Counted from the first letter of the stretch, positions 46,498 to 56,038 are shown. The stretch is 64,000 bases of DNA from Shinella zoogloeoides (GCF_030733845.1 NZ_CP132311.1:3167501-3231500); one strand, 5' to 3'. The notes: a model not told the origin generated them from the sequence alone. A program made the numbers and translations.

Positions 46498-47658
46498 TCA
46501 GGCCGTAAGCCTGCTTTCAGCGAGCTTCACCCAATAGGTCACGCCATGGGGGATGGCGTCGTCGTTGAAGTCGTAGGCCGGGTGGTGCAGGCCGGCGGTA
46601 TCGCCGTTGCCGAGGAAGATGAAGGCGCCGGGCCGGGCTTCCAGCATGTAGGAAAAGTCCTCGCCGCCCATCATCGGATCGAGCGACGGCTCGACGGCGG
46701 CCTCGCCGGCAATCTCGCGCGCCACCGACACGGCATGGCCGGTCTCGTCCGCATGGTTCACCGTCACCGGGTAGTTGCGGTGATAGCTGACCGTGATCTC
46801 CGCGCCATGGGCGGCGGCAAGGCCGCCGCAGATCTGGCGGATGCGGGCCTCGGCCTCCTCCCGCATGTCCGGGCTCAGCGTGCGCACCGTGCCGGCAAGC
46901 TTCGCCTCCTCGGGAATGACATTGTGGGCGAAGCCCGCATTGAACTTGGTGACGGAGACGACAAGCGAGGCGATCGGATCGGCGACGCGCGAGACGATGG
47001 TCTGGAGCGCGCCCACCAACTGTGCGCCGATGACGATGGGATCGACCGTCTTGTGCGGCAGCGCCGCATGGCCGCCGCGTCCCTTGACGGTGATGTTGAA
47101 TTCGTCGGTCGCGGCCATGATCGGGCCGGAACGGGTGCCGAAGGCGCCGACGGGCATGCCCGGCAGGTTGTGCATGCCATAGACCTCGGCAATGCCGAAG
47201 CGCTCCATCATGCCGTCCTTCACCATCTCGTTGCCGCCGCCGCCGCCCTCTTCGGCCGGCTGGAAGATGACCGCGACATTGCCCGAGAAGTTACGCGTCT
47301 CGGCGAGGTACTTCGCCGCGCCGAGCAGCATGGCGGTGTGGCCGTCATGCCCGCAGGCGTGCATCTTGCCCTTGGTCGTCGATGCCCAGGGCTTGCCGCT
47401 CGCCTCGTCGATCGGCAAGGCGTCCATGTCGGCGCGAAGGCCGATCGTGCGTCCTGCGCCCTTGCCGCGGATGATCCCGACGACGCCGGTGCGCCCGATG
47501 CCAGTCACGATTTCATCCACGCCGAACTCCAGCAGCTTCTCCGCCACGAAGGCGGCGGTCTTCTCCACGGCGAAGAGAAGTTCCGGCTCGCGGTGGATCT
47601 GTCTGCGCCATCCGGCGATTTCGTCCTGCAGTTCTGCGGCGCGGTTCAGAATGGGCAT
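46498..47658 (-). CDS. M20 family amidohydrolase (hippurate hydrolase-like)
   Basis: A 386-residue M20D metallopeptidase-type amidohydrolase. The metal-binding motifs are visible: LRADMDALPI, MHACGHDGHTA and FQPAEEGGGG, with GGEDFSYML near the C-terminus; the dimerisation domain is inserted in the middle. Family members remove acyl groups from amino acids (hippurate, N-acetyl-L-amino acids, IAA-amino acids). The exact substrate cannot be told. The start at 47658 (MPILNRAAELQDE) gives normal length; the frame is open further upstream into the divergent gene. Confidence 0.92.
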   Translation of the reverse strand: MPILNRAAELQDEIAGWRRQIHREPELLFAVEKTAAFVAEKLLEFGVDEIVTGIGRTGVVGIIRGKGAGRTIGLRADMDALPIDEASGKPWASTTKGKMHACGHDGHTAMLLGAAKYLAETRNFSGNVAVIFQPAEEGGGGGNEMVKDGMMERFGIAEVYGMHNLPGMPVGAFGTRSGPIMAATDEFNITVKGRGGHAALPHKTVDPIVIGAQLVGALQTIVSRVADPIASLVVSVTKFNAGFAHNVIPEEAKLAGTVRTLSPDMREEAEARIRQICGGLAAAHGAEITVSYHRNYPVTVNHADETGHAVSVAREIAGEAAVEPSLDPMMGGEDFSYMLEARPGAFIFLGNGDTAGLHHPAYDFNDDAIPHGVTYWVKLAESRLTA

Positions 47659-47783
47659 GCAACACGTCCTGTCATTTCGGCCATCAATTTGGCCATCGTC
47701 GTTCGATGGCTTTGCCATCACGGTGCCATATAGGTTAAATAGGGCGACGGTTCGAGACAACTCCCGATTTCGAGGACAGACCC

Positions 47784-48905
47784 TTGCAGATGAACGGACG
47801 AACGACGCGCCGGAGCGCACGGATTTTGGGCTCCGCCCTGTTGCTCACAGCTTCCCTCACCGCAACCACGGCCGCAGCCAACCCGCGCATGCTGGTGGAT
47901 GTGAACACGCTGCAGGTCATCGAGCATGAGGATGCGTTCCAGCGCTGGTATCCGGCCTCGCTCACCAAGCTGATGACGGCCTATACGGTGTTCCGCGCCG
48001 TCAAGGCCGGCGAGCTGACGCTGGAAAGCCCCGTCGTCATGACCAAGAACGCGGCCGCCGAACCGCCGAGCAAGATGTATTTCAAGCCCGGCCAGAAGAT
48101 GACGCTCGATAGCGCGCTGAAGATCATCCTCGTCAAGTCCGCCAACGACGTCGCGGTGGCCATCGGCGAATCGGTCGCCGGCTCCGAGCAGGGCTTCGTC
48201 GACCGCATGAACGCGGAAGCCGCCCGCATCGGCATGAGCTCCTCGCATTTCATCAACCCGCACGGCCTGCCCGGCAAGGGCCAGTACACGACCGCGCGCG
48301 ACCTTGCGGTGCTCGCCGTGACGCTGAAGCGCGAATTCCCGCAATACGCCTCCTATTTCGCGCTCGAAGGCTTCACCACCGGCAAGAAGCAGTACCCGAA
48401 CTTCAACATGCTGATCGGCCGCTTCAACGGCGCGGACGGCATGAAAACGGGCTTCATCTGCGCATCCGGCTTCAACCAGGTCTCCTCCGCCACCCGCAAT
48501 GGCCGCAGCGTCGTCTCCGTCGTGCTCGGCTCCGACAGCCTCGGCGCCCGTGCCGACATTTCCGCCGGCATGCTGGAGAAGGGCCTGACGATGCGCTCGG
48601 GCAAAGGAGTGACGCTCGGCCAGCTCCGCCCCTATGGCGAGACCCGCAACGTGGTCACCGACATTTCCGCGGAAATCTGCTCGAAGCATGCCGCCAAGGT
48701 GCGCAGCGAAGGCCGCGACGAGGCAGGCCGCCAGAAGCTGGTCTCGCCCTATATCCACGAGCTGGACCGGCCGTTGAGGTTCGTCTTCGCCGGGCTGCTC
48801 GGCGGCGATGCCGCCAAGACTGCCGGCAACGACAAGGTGGCGATTGCCGGCGACATGGGCGACGTCGCCAATGTGCCGATCCCGATCCCGCGCCCGACCT
48901 ACTGA
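47784..48905 (+). CDS. D-alanyl-D-alanine carboxypeptidase, S11 family
   Basis: A 373-residue penicillin-binding protein of the DacA/DacC type. A signal peptide (about 1-33) is followed by the three active-site motifs: SLTK with the catalytic Ser, SAN and KTG. The family removes the terminal D-Ala from peptidoglycan stem peptides and so limits cross-linking. The C-terminal part (about 275-373) ends in a Pro-rich tail (PIPIPRP) without a clear amphipathic anchor. The TTG at 47784 is favoured by GAGGA 7 nt upstream; an ATG two codons later (47790) is the alternative but is 13 nt from it. Confidence 0.92.
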   Translation: MQMNGRTTRRSARILGSALLLTASLTATTAAANPRMLVDVNTLQVIEHEDAFQRWYPASLTKLMTAYTVFRAVKAGELTLESPVVMTKNAAAEPPSKMYFKPGQKMTLDSALKIILVKSANDVAVAIGESVAGSEQGFVDRMNAEAARIGMSSSHFINPHGLPGKGQYTTARDLAVLAVTLKREFPQYASYFALEGFTTGKKQYPNFNMLIGRFNGADGMKTGFICASGFNQVSSATRNGRSVVSVVLGSDSLGARADISAGMLEKGLTMRSGKGVTLGQLRPYGETRNVVTDISAEICSKHAAKVRSEGRDEAGRQKLVSPYIHELDRPLRFVFAGLLGGDAAKTAGNDKVAIAGDMGDVANVPIPIPRPTY

Positions 48906-48922
48906 CAGGCCCTACTGACAGG
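48898..48922. repeat. Short tandem duplication across a stop codon
   Basis: CCTACTGACAGG occurs at 48898-48909 and again at 48911-48922, a 13-bp tandem duplication. The first copy contains the stop codon of the carboxypeptidase gene; the second supplies the purine-rich sequence in front of the CobW-like gene. Confidence 0.85.
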
Positions 48923-48929
48923 AATGACC

Positions 48930-50084
48930 ATGACCATCGCTGAGCGGCGCGTGCCGGTTTCCGTGCTGACCGGATTCCTGGGTGCGGGCAAGACGACCCT
49001 GCTCAACCGGCTGCTGAAGGACCCGACGCTGACGGACACGGCCGTCATCATCAACGAGTTCGGCGAGGTGGGTATCGACCACCTGCTTGTCGAGCAGTCG
49101 GGCGACGGCATCATCGAGCTTTCCGACGGGTGCCTGTGCTGCACGATCCGCGGCGAACTGGTCGATACGCTGGCCGACCTGATGGACCGCATGCAGACCG
49201 GCAAGATCCAGCCGCTGAAGCGCGTGGTAATCGAGACGACCGGCCTTGCCGACCCCGCGCCCGTCCTCCAGGCGATCATGGGCAACCCGGTGCTCGCCCA
49301 TTCCTTCAGCCTCGACGGCGTCATCACCGTGGTCGATGCCGTCAACGGCCTGTCGACGCTCGCCAACCATCCGGAAGCGGTAAAACAGGTCGCCGTCGCC
49401 GATCGCGTGCTGATCAGCAAAGCCTCGCTCACCGAGGTCTCAACGCTGGAGGCCGTGGAGCGCGAGATCGCCGCACTCAACCCGCGCGCTACCGTCTCGA
49501 ACGTCGATGCGCCGGGCCTAGCCGGCCCCGATCTTCTTGCGAACGGCCTCTATGACCCCGGCAGCAAGATCCCGGATGTCCGCCGCTGGCTGCATGAGGA
49601 GGCGCACGATCATCACCATGATCACCACCACCCTCATGGGCACGATCATCACCACGGTCACCACGACGGCCACGGCCATCAGCACGCCCATGACGTGACA
49701 CGCCACGACGCCACGATCCGCTCGTTCAGCATCGTACACGATCGCCCGGTCGATCCGATGGCGCTGGACATGTTCGTCGATCTTCTGCGTTCCGCCCATG
49801 GCGAAAAGCTGCTGCGGATGAAGGGCATCGTGCTGATGTCGAACAATCCGGAGCGCCCGCTGGTGCTGCAGGGCGTGCAGAGCGTCTTCCACCCGCCGGA
49901 GCGCCTCGCGGCCTGGCCGGATCCCGCCGACCGACGCACGCGCTTGGTGCTGATCACCAGGGACCTGCCGGAAGCCTTCGTGCGCGACCTCTTCGATGCC
50001 TTTACCGGCACGCCGAAGATCGACCGCCCGGATCGTGCGGCGCTCTCCGACAACCCGCTCGCCATACCGGGCCTCAAGCTCTGA
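48930..50084 (+). CDS. CobW/COG0523 family GTPase with His-rich loop
   Basis: A 384-residue G3E-family GTPase. Walker A is GFLGAGKT (15-22), the metal-binding CxCC motif is CLCC (68-71), and the G3 segment is ETTGLADP. A very His-rich loop with about 20 His lies at 222-259, followed by the CobW C-terminal domain. Such proteins act as metallochaperones, often for zinc, or in cobalamin synthesis. The G4 base-recognition motif, usually [NT]KxD, reads SKAS here, so the Asp that reads guanine is absent. The ATG at 48930 is 7 nt from an AGG site; an ATG at 48924 is too close. It converges on the TusA-like gene with 3 nt between them. Confidence 0.9.
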   Translation: MTIAERRVPVSVLTGFLGAGKTTLLNRLLKDPTLTDTAVIINEFGEVGIDHLLVEQSGDGIIELSDGCLCCTIRGELVDTLADLMDRMQTGKIQPLKRVVIETTGLADPAPVLQAIMGNPVLAHSFSLDGVITVVDAVNGLSTLANHPEAVKQVAVADRVLISKASLTEVSTLEAVEREIAALNPRATVSNVDAPGLAGPDLLANGLYDPGSKIPDVRRWLHEEAHDHHHDHHHPHGHDHHHGHHDGHGHQHAHDVTRHDATIRSFSIVHDRPVDPMALDMFVDLLRSAHGEKLLRMKGIVLMSNNPERPLVLQGVQSVFHPPERLAAWPDPADRRTRLVLITRDLPEAFVRDLFDAFTGTPKIDRPDRAALSDNPLAIPGLKL

Positions 50085-50087
50085 AAG

Positions 50088-50336
50088 TCAGGCTTTCTTG
50101 CGGATCAGGAAACGGTGTCCCGCCTCGACGCGCTCGCTCGCTTCGAGCGCGTGGCCGTCCTCTTGGCAGAAGTGGGGGATGTCGATGACGGCGAGCGGAT
50201 CGGTGGTCTCGACCCAGAGGCTGGCGCCTGCCGCCATCGCCGAAAGCCGCTTGCGCGCTTTCATGACCGGCAGCGGGCATTTCAGCCCGCGCAGGTCGTA
50301 GACCTCGGCTTCGGAATGCGCCGCTGCGGCCGTCAT
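50088..50336 (-). CDS. TusA/SirA-family sulfur carrier protein
   Basis: An 82-residue protein with the defining CPxP motif (LKCPLPVMKARKRL; catalytic Cys20) and a two-layer alpha/beta fold. TusA-like proteins hand persulfide sulfur to tRNA thiolation, molybdenum cofactor or other pathways. It is translationally coupled to the L,D-transpeptidase gene by a 4-nt overlap. Because this genome makes molybdoenzymes, a cofactor sulfuration role is possible, but the sequence does not decide. Confidence 0.88.
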   Translation of the reverse strand: MTAAAAHSEAEVYDLRGLKCPLPVMKARKRLSAMAAGASLWVETTDPLAVIDIPHFCQEDGHALEASERVEAGHRFLIRKKA

Positions 50337-51847
50337 TTCTGCCAGAACTTCCAGAAGGGTTTCTTCTGGGTCTGCTCGACGACCTGGACATCGGGATTTT
50401 CTTCCGGCACCGGCAGCGTGCCTGCCCCCTCGACTGGCTTTTCCACCTTCTGCGCCGAGGCATCGACAGTCGGCGTTCTCGCTTCCTTGTGCGTCGTCTG
50501 CTGGCCGGCATCGAGCGTTGCCTGCTCGGCAGACTGCGTCACGCTTTCGGCGGGCTCGACCTTGCGCGGTTCCTCGTCCTTGGTCCAGAGCTTCCAGAAG
50601 GGCTTCTTTTCCTTCTTCTCGATGACCGCGACGCCCGGATTTTCCTCCGGCACCGGCAGGGCGCCTTCGCCGCGCGCCTGCTTTTCCGCCTTCACGGCGG
50701 CAACGTCGGCGGCAAGTGCCTCGGCTTCCTTGATTTTCTGCTGCTCGGCGTCGAGCTTGGCCTGCTCGGCTTGCTGCTTCGCACGCTCGATGGCGGCGAG
50801 CTTGCGCTGCTCGGCCTCTTCCGCCTTGCGCTTCTGCGCCTCGATCTCGCGCTCCGTCATCAGCTTGCCGGCATCGAGCGAATTGCCCGTCGGCGCATAG
50901 GCGAGCTCCCGCCCCTTGCGCTGGTCGGCGACGATCGCCTTGCGCTGGGCCTCCGACGGCTCGATCCAGACGGTGCCCTGATACTTGCCCATAGCCTTGG
51001 CATAGGAGGCGGCATAGGTCTTGTTGTAGCTCTTCAGCGCCACTTCCAGCGCGGCCGGCGTCGTCATCGCCGGGCAGGCGCCAGCCGGCGAGAAGGGCTT
51101 GTCGGCCTGCTGGTTGAAGACATACTTCTTCTCGCAGACATTGACCTCCGGCGGACGCTTCGTGACCTCGAAGTGGTCGTAGCCGACCTTCAGCATCTTC
51201 CAGAATTCGATGTTCGGATTGTCGCGGTGGCGCGCCATGTTTTCCGCGGTCATGCGGAAGGGGAAGGCCTGAAGCTGGATTGTCTGCTGTCCGCCGTCGA
51301 AGGCGTCGCGCGCGAAGGCGAAGATTTCCACCATCTGCTCGTCGGTCATCGAATAGCAGCCGGACGACGAACAGGCGCCATGGATCATCAGATGGGTGCC
51401 GCTCGCCTTGTTGGCGCGGTCGTAATTATTCGGGAAACCCGTATTGATCGCGAGGTAATAGCTCGAATTCGGGTTCATGTTCGCCCTGGAGAGCGGGTAG
51501 AACCCTTCCGGCGCCTGGCGGTCGCCTTCCCTCGTCTTCGGGCCGAGCTTGCCCGACCAGGCGCAGATCTTGTAGTTGCGCACCAGCTTGAAGCGGTTCG
51601 AGCGGTCGGACTTCCAGAGCTCCAGCCGCCCCTCTTCCTTGAAGATGCGCAGCATCATCGGCGAGGACCGGTCGATGTTCATCGAGGAGAGCTTACTGAG
51701 CACCGCCGGCGAAAGCTGGTAGCCGGTCTTGCTGGAAACCCGGGCAAGGTCGACGTCGACCTTGTCGAACGAGTCGAGCGTCTCGTTGGTGCAGCCCGCG
51801 GCGGCCACGGCGAGAAGCGATACGGCGGCAAGAACAGTCAGGCGCAT
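50333..51847 (-). CDS. L,D-transpeptidase lipoprotein with duplicated C-terminal motif
   Basis: A 504-residue envelope protein. The lipobox AAAGC gives lipidated Cys19. A YkuD catalytic domain (about 63-195) has the active-site pattern HGACSSSGCYSM, with His156 and catalytic Cys164. After a linker comes an Ala/Glu/Lys-rich coiled coil (about 327-392). Then two copies of a 29-residue motif follow (395-423 and 476-504), each reading PVPEENP, a variable stretch, then KKPFWK-x-W-x-K. YkuD enzymes make 3-3 cross-links or attach proteins to peptidoglycan. The repeated Trp/Lys-rich tail is not part of the usual family layout. The gene overlaps the TusA-like gene by 4 nt. Confidence 0.92.
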   Translation of the reverse strand: MRLTVLAAVSLLAVAAAGCTNETLDSFDKVDVDLARVSSKTGYQLSPAVLSKLSSMNIDRSSPMMLRIFKEEGRLELWKSDRSNRFKLVRNYKICAWSGKLGPKTREGDRQAPEGFYPLSRANMNPNSSYYLAINTGFPNNYDRANKASGTHLMIHGACSSSGCYSMTDEQMVEIFAFARDAFDGGQQTIQLQAFPFRMTAENMARHRDNPNIEFWKMLKVGYDHFEVTKRPPEVNVCEKKYVFNQQADKPFSPAGACPAMTTPAALEVALKSYNKTYAASYAKAMGKYQGTVWIEPSEAQRKAIVADQRKGRELAYAPTGNSLDAGKLMTEREIEAQKRKAEEAEQRKLAAIERAKQQAEQAKLDAEQQKIKEAEALAADVAAVKAEKQARGEGALPVPEENPGVAVIEKKEKKPFWKLWTKDEEPRKVEPAESVTQSAEQATLDAGQQTTHKEARTPTVDASAQKVEKPVEGAGTLPVPEENPDVQVVEQTQKKPFWKFWQK

Positions 51848-52050
51848 TCGAAAGGTCCGTCAACAATCGTCAGATCGCAAGCGGTCGCGCCGGCGAGGCG
51901 GGACGCGCAGTCGTAACCGGCTTATACTTCATAAATTCTTAACCGGAAATTCTTTCGCGAGGCTGCCGGAGAACCGCATCCGTTTCAGAACACAAGGATT
52001 GTGGCCGAGATTTGGCATTGGCAGCACAGCACGCCGCCAATGGCGCTAAA

Positions 52051-53004
52051 TCAGAGCTGGCGACCGATATTGAGGTAGCGCTGGCGGCGATCCTTGCGCA
52101 ACTGGTCGCCCGGCTTGGCGGTGAGATCCTTCAGGGCGGAGGCGATGACATCGCCCGTGCGGCCGATCACCGCCGCCGGATCGCGGTGCGCGCCGCCGAC
52201 CGGCTCCTGGATGATGCCGTCGATGATGCCGAAGGTCTTGAGGTCTTCCGCCGTGATCTTCATGTTGCTCGCCGCTTCCTTGGCGCGCGTCGAATCGCGC
52301 CAGAGGATCGAGGCGGCGCCTTCCGGCGAGATCACGCTGTAGATCGCATGTTCCAGCATGTAGACGCGGTCGCCGGTCGCAATGGCGATCGCGCCGCCCG
52401 AGCCGCCCTCGCCGAGCACGACCGAGACGATCGGCACGCGGACGTTGAGGCACATTTCCGTGGAGCGGGCGATGGCTTCCGCCTGACCGCGCTCTTCCGC
52501 GCCGATGCCCGGATAGGCGCCGGCCGTGTCAATCAGCGTGATGACGGGCAGGCCGAAGCGGTCGGCCATTTCCATGACGCGGATCGCTTTGCGGTAGCCT
52601 TCCGGCCGGGCGCTGCCGAAATTGTGCTTGAGGCGCGACTTGGTGTCGTTGCCCTTTTCCTGACCGATGATCGCGACCGCCTCGCCGCGGAAGCGGCCGA
52701 GACCCGCCTGGATCGCCTCGTCCTCGGCGAACTTGCGGTCGCCGGCAAGCGGGGTGAACTCCTCGAAGAGCTGCTTTGCGTAGTCCACGAAGTGCGGCCG
52801 CTGCGGATGGCGCGCGACCTGCGTCTTCTGCCAGGGCGTCAGCTTGGCGTAGATGTCGGCCATCGCCTCGCGGGCGCGGACTTCCAGCCGGCCGACCTCG
52901 TCCGTCGTGTCGATGCTCTCATCTTCTTCGGCGAGTTTCCTCAGCTCGTGGATCTTGCCTTCGAGATCCGAGATGGGCTTTTCGAAATCGAGGTAGTTGT
53001 GCAT
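52051..53004 (-). CDS. accA: Acetyl-CoA carboxylase carboxyltransferase alpha subunit
   Basis: A 317-residue carboxyltransferase alpha subunit. The N-terminal MHNYLDFEKPISDLEGKI helix and the crotonase-type core with oxyanion-hole glycines (EGGSGGAIAIATGD) are present. With AccD it transfers a carboxyl group from carboxybiotin to acetyl-CoA to form malonyl-CoA for fatty acid synthesis. The start at 53004 gives the usual length; the frame stays open for 22 codons upstream without similarity. It lies 78 nt after xerD on the same strand. Confidence 0.97.
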   Translation of the reverse strand: MHNYLDFEKPISDLEGKIHELRKLAEEDESIDTTDEVGRLEVRAREAMADIYAKLTPWQKTQVARHPQRPHFVDYAKQLFEEFTPLAGDRKFAEDEAIQAGLGRFRGEAVAIIGQEKGNDTKSRLKHNFGSARPEGYRKAIRVMEMADRFGLPVITLIDTAGAYPGIGAEERGQAEAIARSTEMCLNVRVPIVSVVLGEGGSGGAIAIATGDRVYMLEHAIYSVISPEGAASILWRDSTRAKEAASNMKITAEDLKTFGIIDGIIQEPVGGAHRDPAAVIGRTGDVIASALKDLTAKPGDQLRKDRRQRYLNIGRQL

Positions 53005-53082
53005 GAGATGCGTTTCCGATCGTTTGCTCAAACCGCGCCAGACTATCGTCGGCCAAGAGGCCGGCCGCAAGCGGCGGGGGTC

Positions 53083-54030
53083 CTAATCCGGTTTTTTTGC
53101 CTGTTTGGCAAGAGGGTGATGGGTTTGAACGAGCTCGTGGAGCCGTTCTTCCAGCACATGTGTATAGATTTGTGTCGTGGAAATGTCCTGATGACCAAGC
53201 AGTTCCTGCACCGCGCGCAAGTCCGCGCCGTTCTGCAGGAGATGGCTGGCGAAAGCATGGCGCAGGACATGCGGCGAGAGCGTGGCGGCCCGGATTCCGG
53301 CCCGTGCCGCAAGCGCCTTCAGGTCGCGCGCAAAAACCTGGCGCGGCAGATAACCCTCCTTGCTCTGGGCGGGGAAGAGAAAGGCGCCCGCCGCCGGATC
53401 GTCGCCGATTTCCGCCGCCAGCGCCTCACCATAGGTCTCGAGCGCCGCAACGGCGGCGCGCGACAGCGGCACCATCCGCTCCTTGTTGCCCTTGCCCTTC
53501 ACCACGAGGAAGCGTCCGGTCTGCGCTAGCACGCTGGCCGGCAGCGAGACGAGCTCGCTGACGCGCATGCCGGTCGCATAGAGCAATTCGACAAGTAGAT
53601 GCATGCGGCGCTTGAGGAGCAAGTTGCCGCCCGGCTCCGCCGCTTCCGCCTCCGCCCGCGCTATGAGGCGGCTGACATCCTCGACACTCAGCGTCTTCGG
53701 CAGTGAACGGCCCTTCTTCGGCGCGTCGAGAATACCGGTCGGATCGTCGCCGCGCAGGCCCTCGCCATAGAGGAATTTGAAGAACTGCCGCAGGGCCGAG
53801 AGCCGCCGCGCCTGCGAGGAGGCGGCAAAACCCTGCCTGGCGAGATGGCCGAGATAGGCGCGCAGATCGTCCGGCGTCGCCTCTGTCAGCCGCACGCTCC
53901 GCTCGTTGAGAAAGGAGCGGGCGTCCTCAAGGTCCCGTTCGTAGGATTGCAGCGTGTTCGTCGCCGCACCGCGCTCGGCGCTCATCATTTCCAGGAAGGA
54001 CTCGACCTGTAGCGCAGACGGATCCCTCAT
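53083..54030 (-). CDS. xerD: Tyrosine recombinase XerD
   Basis: A 315-residue tyrosine recombinase. An N-terminal core-binding SAM-like domain (about 5-95) precedes the catalytic domain with Arg in TGMRVSEL, HxxR in [14 protein letters not shown], His in [15 protein letters not shown] and the nucleophile Tyr in the same segment. With XerC it resolves chromosome dimers at dif. Housekeeping context (accA, aroK) and full length make XerD much more likely than a phage integrase. Its ATG overlaps the stop of the upstream small gene by 4 nt. Confidence 0.95.
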   Translation of the reverse strand: MRDPSALQVESFLEMMSAERGAATNTLQSYERDLEDARSFLNERSVRLTEATPDDLRAYLGHLARQGFAASSQARRLSALRQFFKFLYGEGLRGDDPTGILDAPKKGRSLPKTLSVEDVSRLIARAEAEAAEPGGNLLLKRRMHLLVELLYATGMRVSELVSLPASVLAQTGRFLVVKGKGNKERMVPLSRAAVAALETYGEALAAEIGDDPAAGAFLFPAQSKEGYLPRQVFARDLKALAARAGIRAATLSPHVLRHAFASHLLQNGADLRAVQELLGHQDISTTQIYTHVLEERLHELVQTHHPLAKQAKKPD

Positions 54031-54176
54031 GGCTGCGGATTTACCCGTTCGGAAGGAATGCGGATCGTCACCTCGCGCTCGGTCGGTTCGACAAAGGTCA
54101 CCAGCGCGACCATCGTGCCGTAAATCGACCCGGCGATCACGGCACAGAAGAACAGGAATCGGAACAGGGTCGGCAT
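54027..54176 (-). CDS. Small single-pass membrane protein
   Basis: A 49-residue protein: one hydrophobic segment ([22 protein letters not shown], about 5-27) followed by a short charged tail ([19 protein letters not shown]). Its TGA overlaps the xerD ATG (ATGA), so the two are translationally coupled. It is divergent from aroK. It has no recognisable family beyond small conserved rhizobial membrane proteins, and its function is unknown. Confidence 0.7.
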   Translation of the reverse strand: MPTLFRFLFFCAVIAGSIYGTMVALVTFVEPTEREVTIRIPSERVNPQP

Positions 54177-54318
54177 CGCGCACTCCGGCAAGTCGCTCCC
54201 TATATCGCCCCGCCCCACGCCGAGCGCAAGGCCGGCACAATGGGATGACGCCTCGGGCAGGCTTGACGCTTCCGGCGCTTTTGTCGATACGGAAGGAAGC
54301 GAAACCCCGGAAAACGCC

Positions 54319-54900
54319 ATGACCGAGCTGATCGACCCGGCCCCTCCCACGCTCGCCGAGCAGGCCCGTGCAGCGCTCGGCAAGCGTAACCTCGTCCTGA
54401 TCGGCCTGATGGGCGCCGGAAAATCGGCGATCGGCCGCATGACGGCTCAGACGCTCGGCATCCCCTTCATCGATTCCGACCACGAGATCGAGCGCGTCTC
54501 GCGCATGTCGATATCGGATCTCTTCGCCGCCTATGGTGAGGCAGAGTTCCGGGCGCTCGAAACCCGCGTCATCAAGCGCCTGCTGCGCTCCGGCCCGCGC
54601 GTCGTATCTACCGGCGGCGGGGCCTATATCAACGAGAACACGCGCCGGCACATCAGGCGCGGCGGGCTCACCGTCTGGCTGAAGGCCGATCTCGACGTGC
54701 TCTGGGAACGCGTCAACAAGCGCGACACCCGCCCGCTGCTGAAGACCGAAAACCCGCGCCAGACGCTCGAAAACCTCATGAACGCCCGCTATCCTGTCTA
54801 TGCGGAAGCGGACCTCACGGTGCTCTCGCGTGACGTGAAAAAGGAAACCATGGTGGAGGAGGTGCTCGCCGCGATCACCGCCGCCGGCCGCAGAACCTGA
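54319..54900 (+). CDS. aroK: Shikimate kinase
   Basis: A 193-residue P-loop kinase. Walker A is [12 protein letters not shown] (about 29-40), the Mg and substrate-binding DSDHEIE follows, and STGGGAYIN carries the shikimate-binding glycines; RDTRPLL is the lid region. It phosphorylates shikimate at the 3-hydroxyl in aromatic amino acid synthesis. About 18 extra residues precede the core, as usual in rhizobia. It is the first gene of aroK-aroB, with a 4-nt gap. Confidence 0.96.
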   Translation: MTELIDPAPPTLAEQARAALGKRNLVLIGLMGAGKSAIGRMTAQTLGIPFIDSDHEIERVSRMSISDLFAAYGEAEFRALETRVIKRLLRSGPRVVSTGGGAYINENTRRHIRRGGLTVWLKADLDVLWERVNKRDTRPLLKTENPRQTLENLMNARYPVYAEADLTVLSRDVKKETMVEEVLAAITAAGRRT

Positions 54901-54904
54901 CGAG

Positions 54905-56038
54905 ATGACCATGACCGCCACTGCCACCGCCCGCCGCACCGTGCGGGTCGACCTCGGCGACCGCTCCTACGACATCCTGATCGGCCCCGGCCTGATCTCC
55001 GCCGCCGGCCGCGAGATCGCCAGCCGCCTCAAGGGGCGCAAGATCGCCGTCATCACCGACGCGCATGTCGCCCCGCTCTATCTCGGCGGCTTCATGGGCG
55101 CGCTTCAGGCAGAAGGCATCGATGCCGTCTCGCTCGTGCTGCCGGCCGGTGAGAAGACCAAGAGCTTCGAGCACCTGATCAGCGTCTGCGACAGCGTGCT
55201 CGCCGCCCGTATCGAGCGCAACGACGCCGTGGTGGCGCTCGGCGGCGGCGTCATCGGCGATCTCACCGGCTTTGCCGCCGGCATCGTGCGCCGCGGCTCG
55301 CGCTTCATCCAGGTGCCGACATCGCTGCTGGCACAGGTCGATTCCTCCGTCGGCGGCAAGACGGGCATCAATTCCCCGCACGGCAAGAACCTCATCGGCG
55401 TCTTCCACCAGCCCGACCTCGTACTCGCCGATACCGACGTGCTCGACACGCTCTCACCGCGCGAATTCCGCGCCGGCTACGCGGAAGTGGCCAAATACGG
55501 CCTGATCGACAAGCCGGACTTCTTCGCCTGGCTGGAAAAAAGCTGGCGAGACGTCTTTGCCGGCGGCGAAGCCCGCATCGAGGCGATCGCCACGAGCTGC
55601 CAGGCGAAGGCAGACGTCGTCGCCGCCGACGAGCGGGAGAACGGCCAGCGCGCCCTCCTCAATCTCGGCCATACCTTCGGCCATGCGCTCGAAGCCGCCA
55701 CTGAATATGACAGCGCGCGCCTCGTCCATGGCGAAGGCGTTTCCATCGGCATGGTGCTCGCCCACCAGTTCTCCGCAAGGATGAACCTCGCCAGCCCCGA
55801 CGACGCCAGGCGCGTCGAGGCGCATCTTGGCGAAGTCGGCCTTCCCACCAAAATGGACCAGATCCCGGGCGGCCTGCCGCCGGCCGAAAAATTGATGGAT
55901 GCGATCGCGCAGGACAAGAAAGTCAAGGCCGGCAAGCTGACCTTCATCCTGACGCGCGGCATCGGCCAATCCTTCGTCGCCGACGACGTGCCACAGTCCG
56001 AAGTCATCGCTTTCCTCAAGGAAAAGCTGCCGAAATGA
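54905..56038 (+). CDS. aroB: 3-dehydroquinate synthase
   Basis: A 377-residue NAD+- and zinc-dependent enzyme. The signatures [14 protein letters not shown] and [21 protein letters not shown] are followed by the zinc-binding [11 protein letters not shown]. It closes DAHP to 3-dehydroquinate, the second shikimate-pathway step. ATG at 54905 or 54911 (MTMTATATA) cannot be separated. Its stop overlaps the start of the next gene by 4 nt (ATGA). Confidence 0.96.
   Translation: MTMTATATARRTVRVDLGDRSYDILIGPGLISAAGREIASRLKGRKIAVITDAHVAPLYLGGFMGALQAEGIDAVSLVLPAGEKTKSFEHLISVCDSVLAARIERNDAVVALGGGVIGDLTGFAAGIVRRGSRFIQVPTSLLAQVDSSVGGKTGINSPHGKNLIGVFHQPDLVLADTDVLDTLSPREFRAGYAEVAKYGLIDKPDFFAWLEKSWRDVFAGGEARIEAIATSCQAKADVVAADERENGQRALLNLGHTFGHALEAATEYDSARLVHGEGVSIGMVLAHQFSARMNLASPDDARRVEAHLGEVGLPTKMDQIPGGLPPAEKLMDAIAQDKKVKAGKLTFILTRGIGQSFVADDVPQSEVIAFLKEKLPK

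Noticed and set aside
53083..54030. XerD gene as a phage or island integrase next to a tRNA
   Set aside because: The tRNA is 7 kb away, the neighbours are housekeeping genes, and the protein has XerD length and order of motifs. No direct repeats suggest an island.
54031..54939. Apparent 618-residue form of XerD
   Set aside because: The added 300 residues are antisense to aroK and unrelated to recombinases; XerD starts at 54030.
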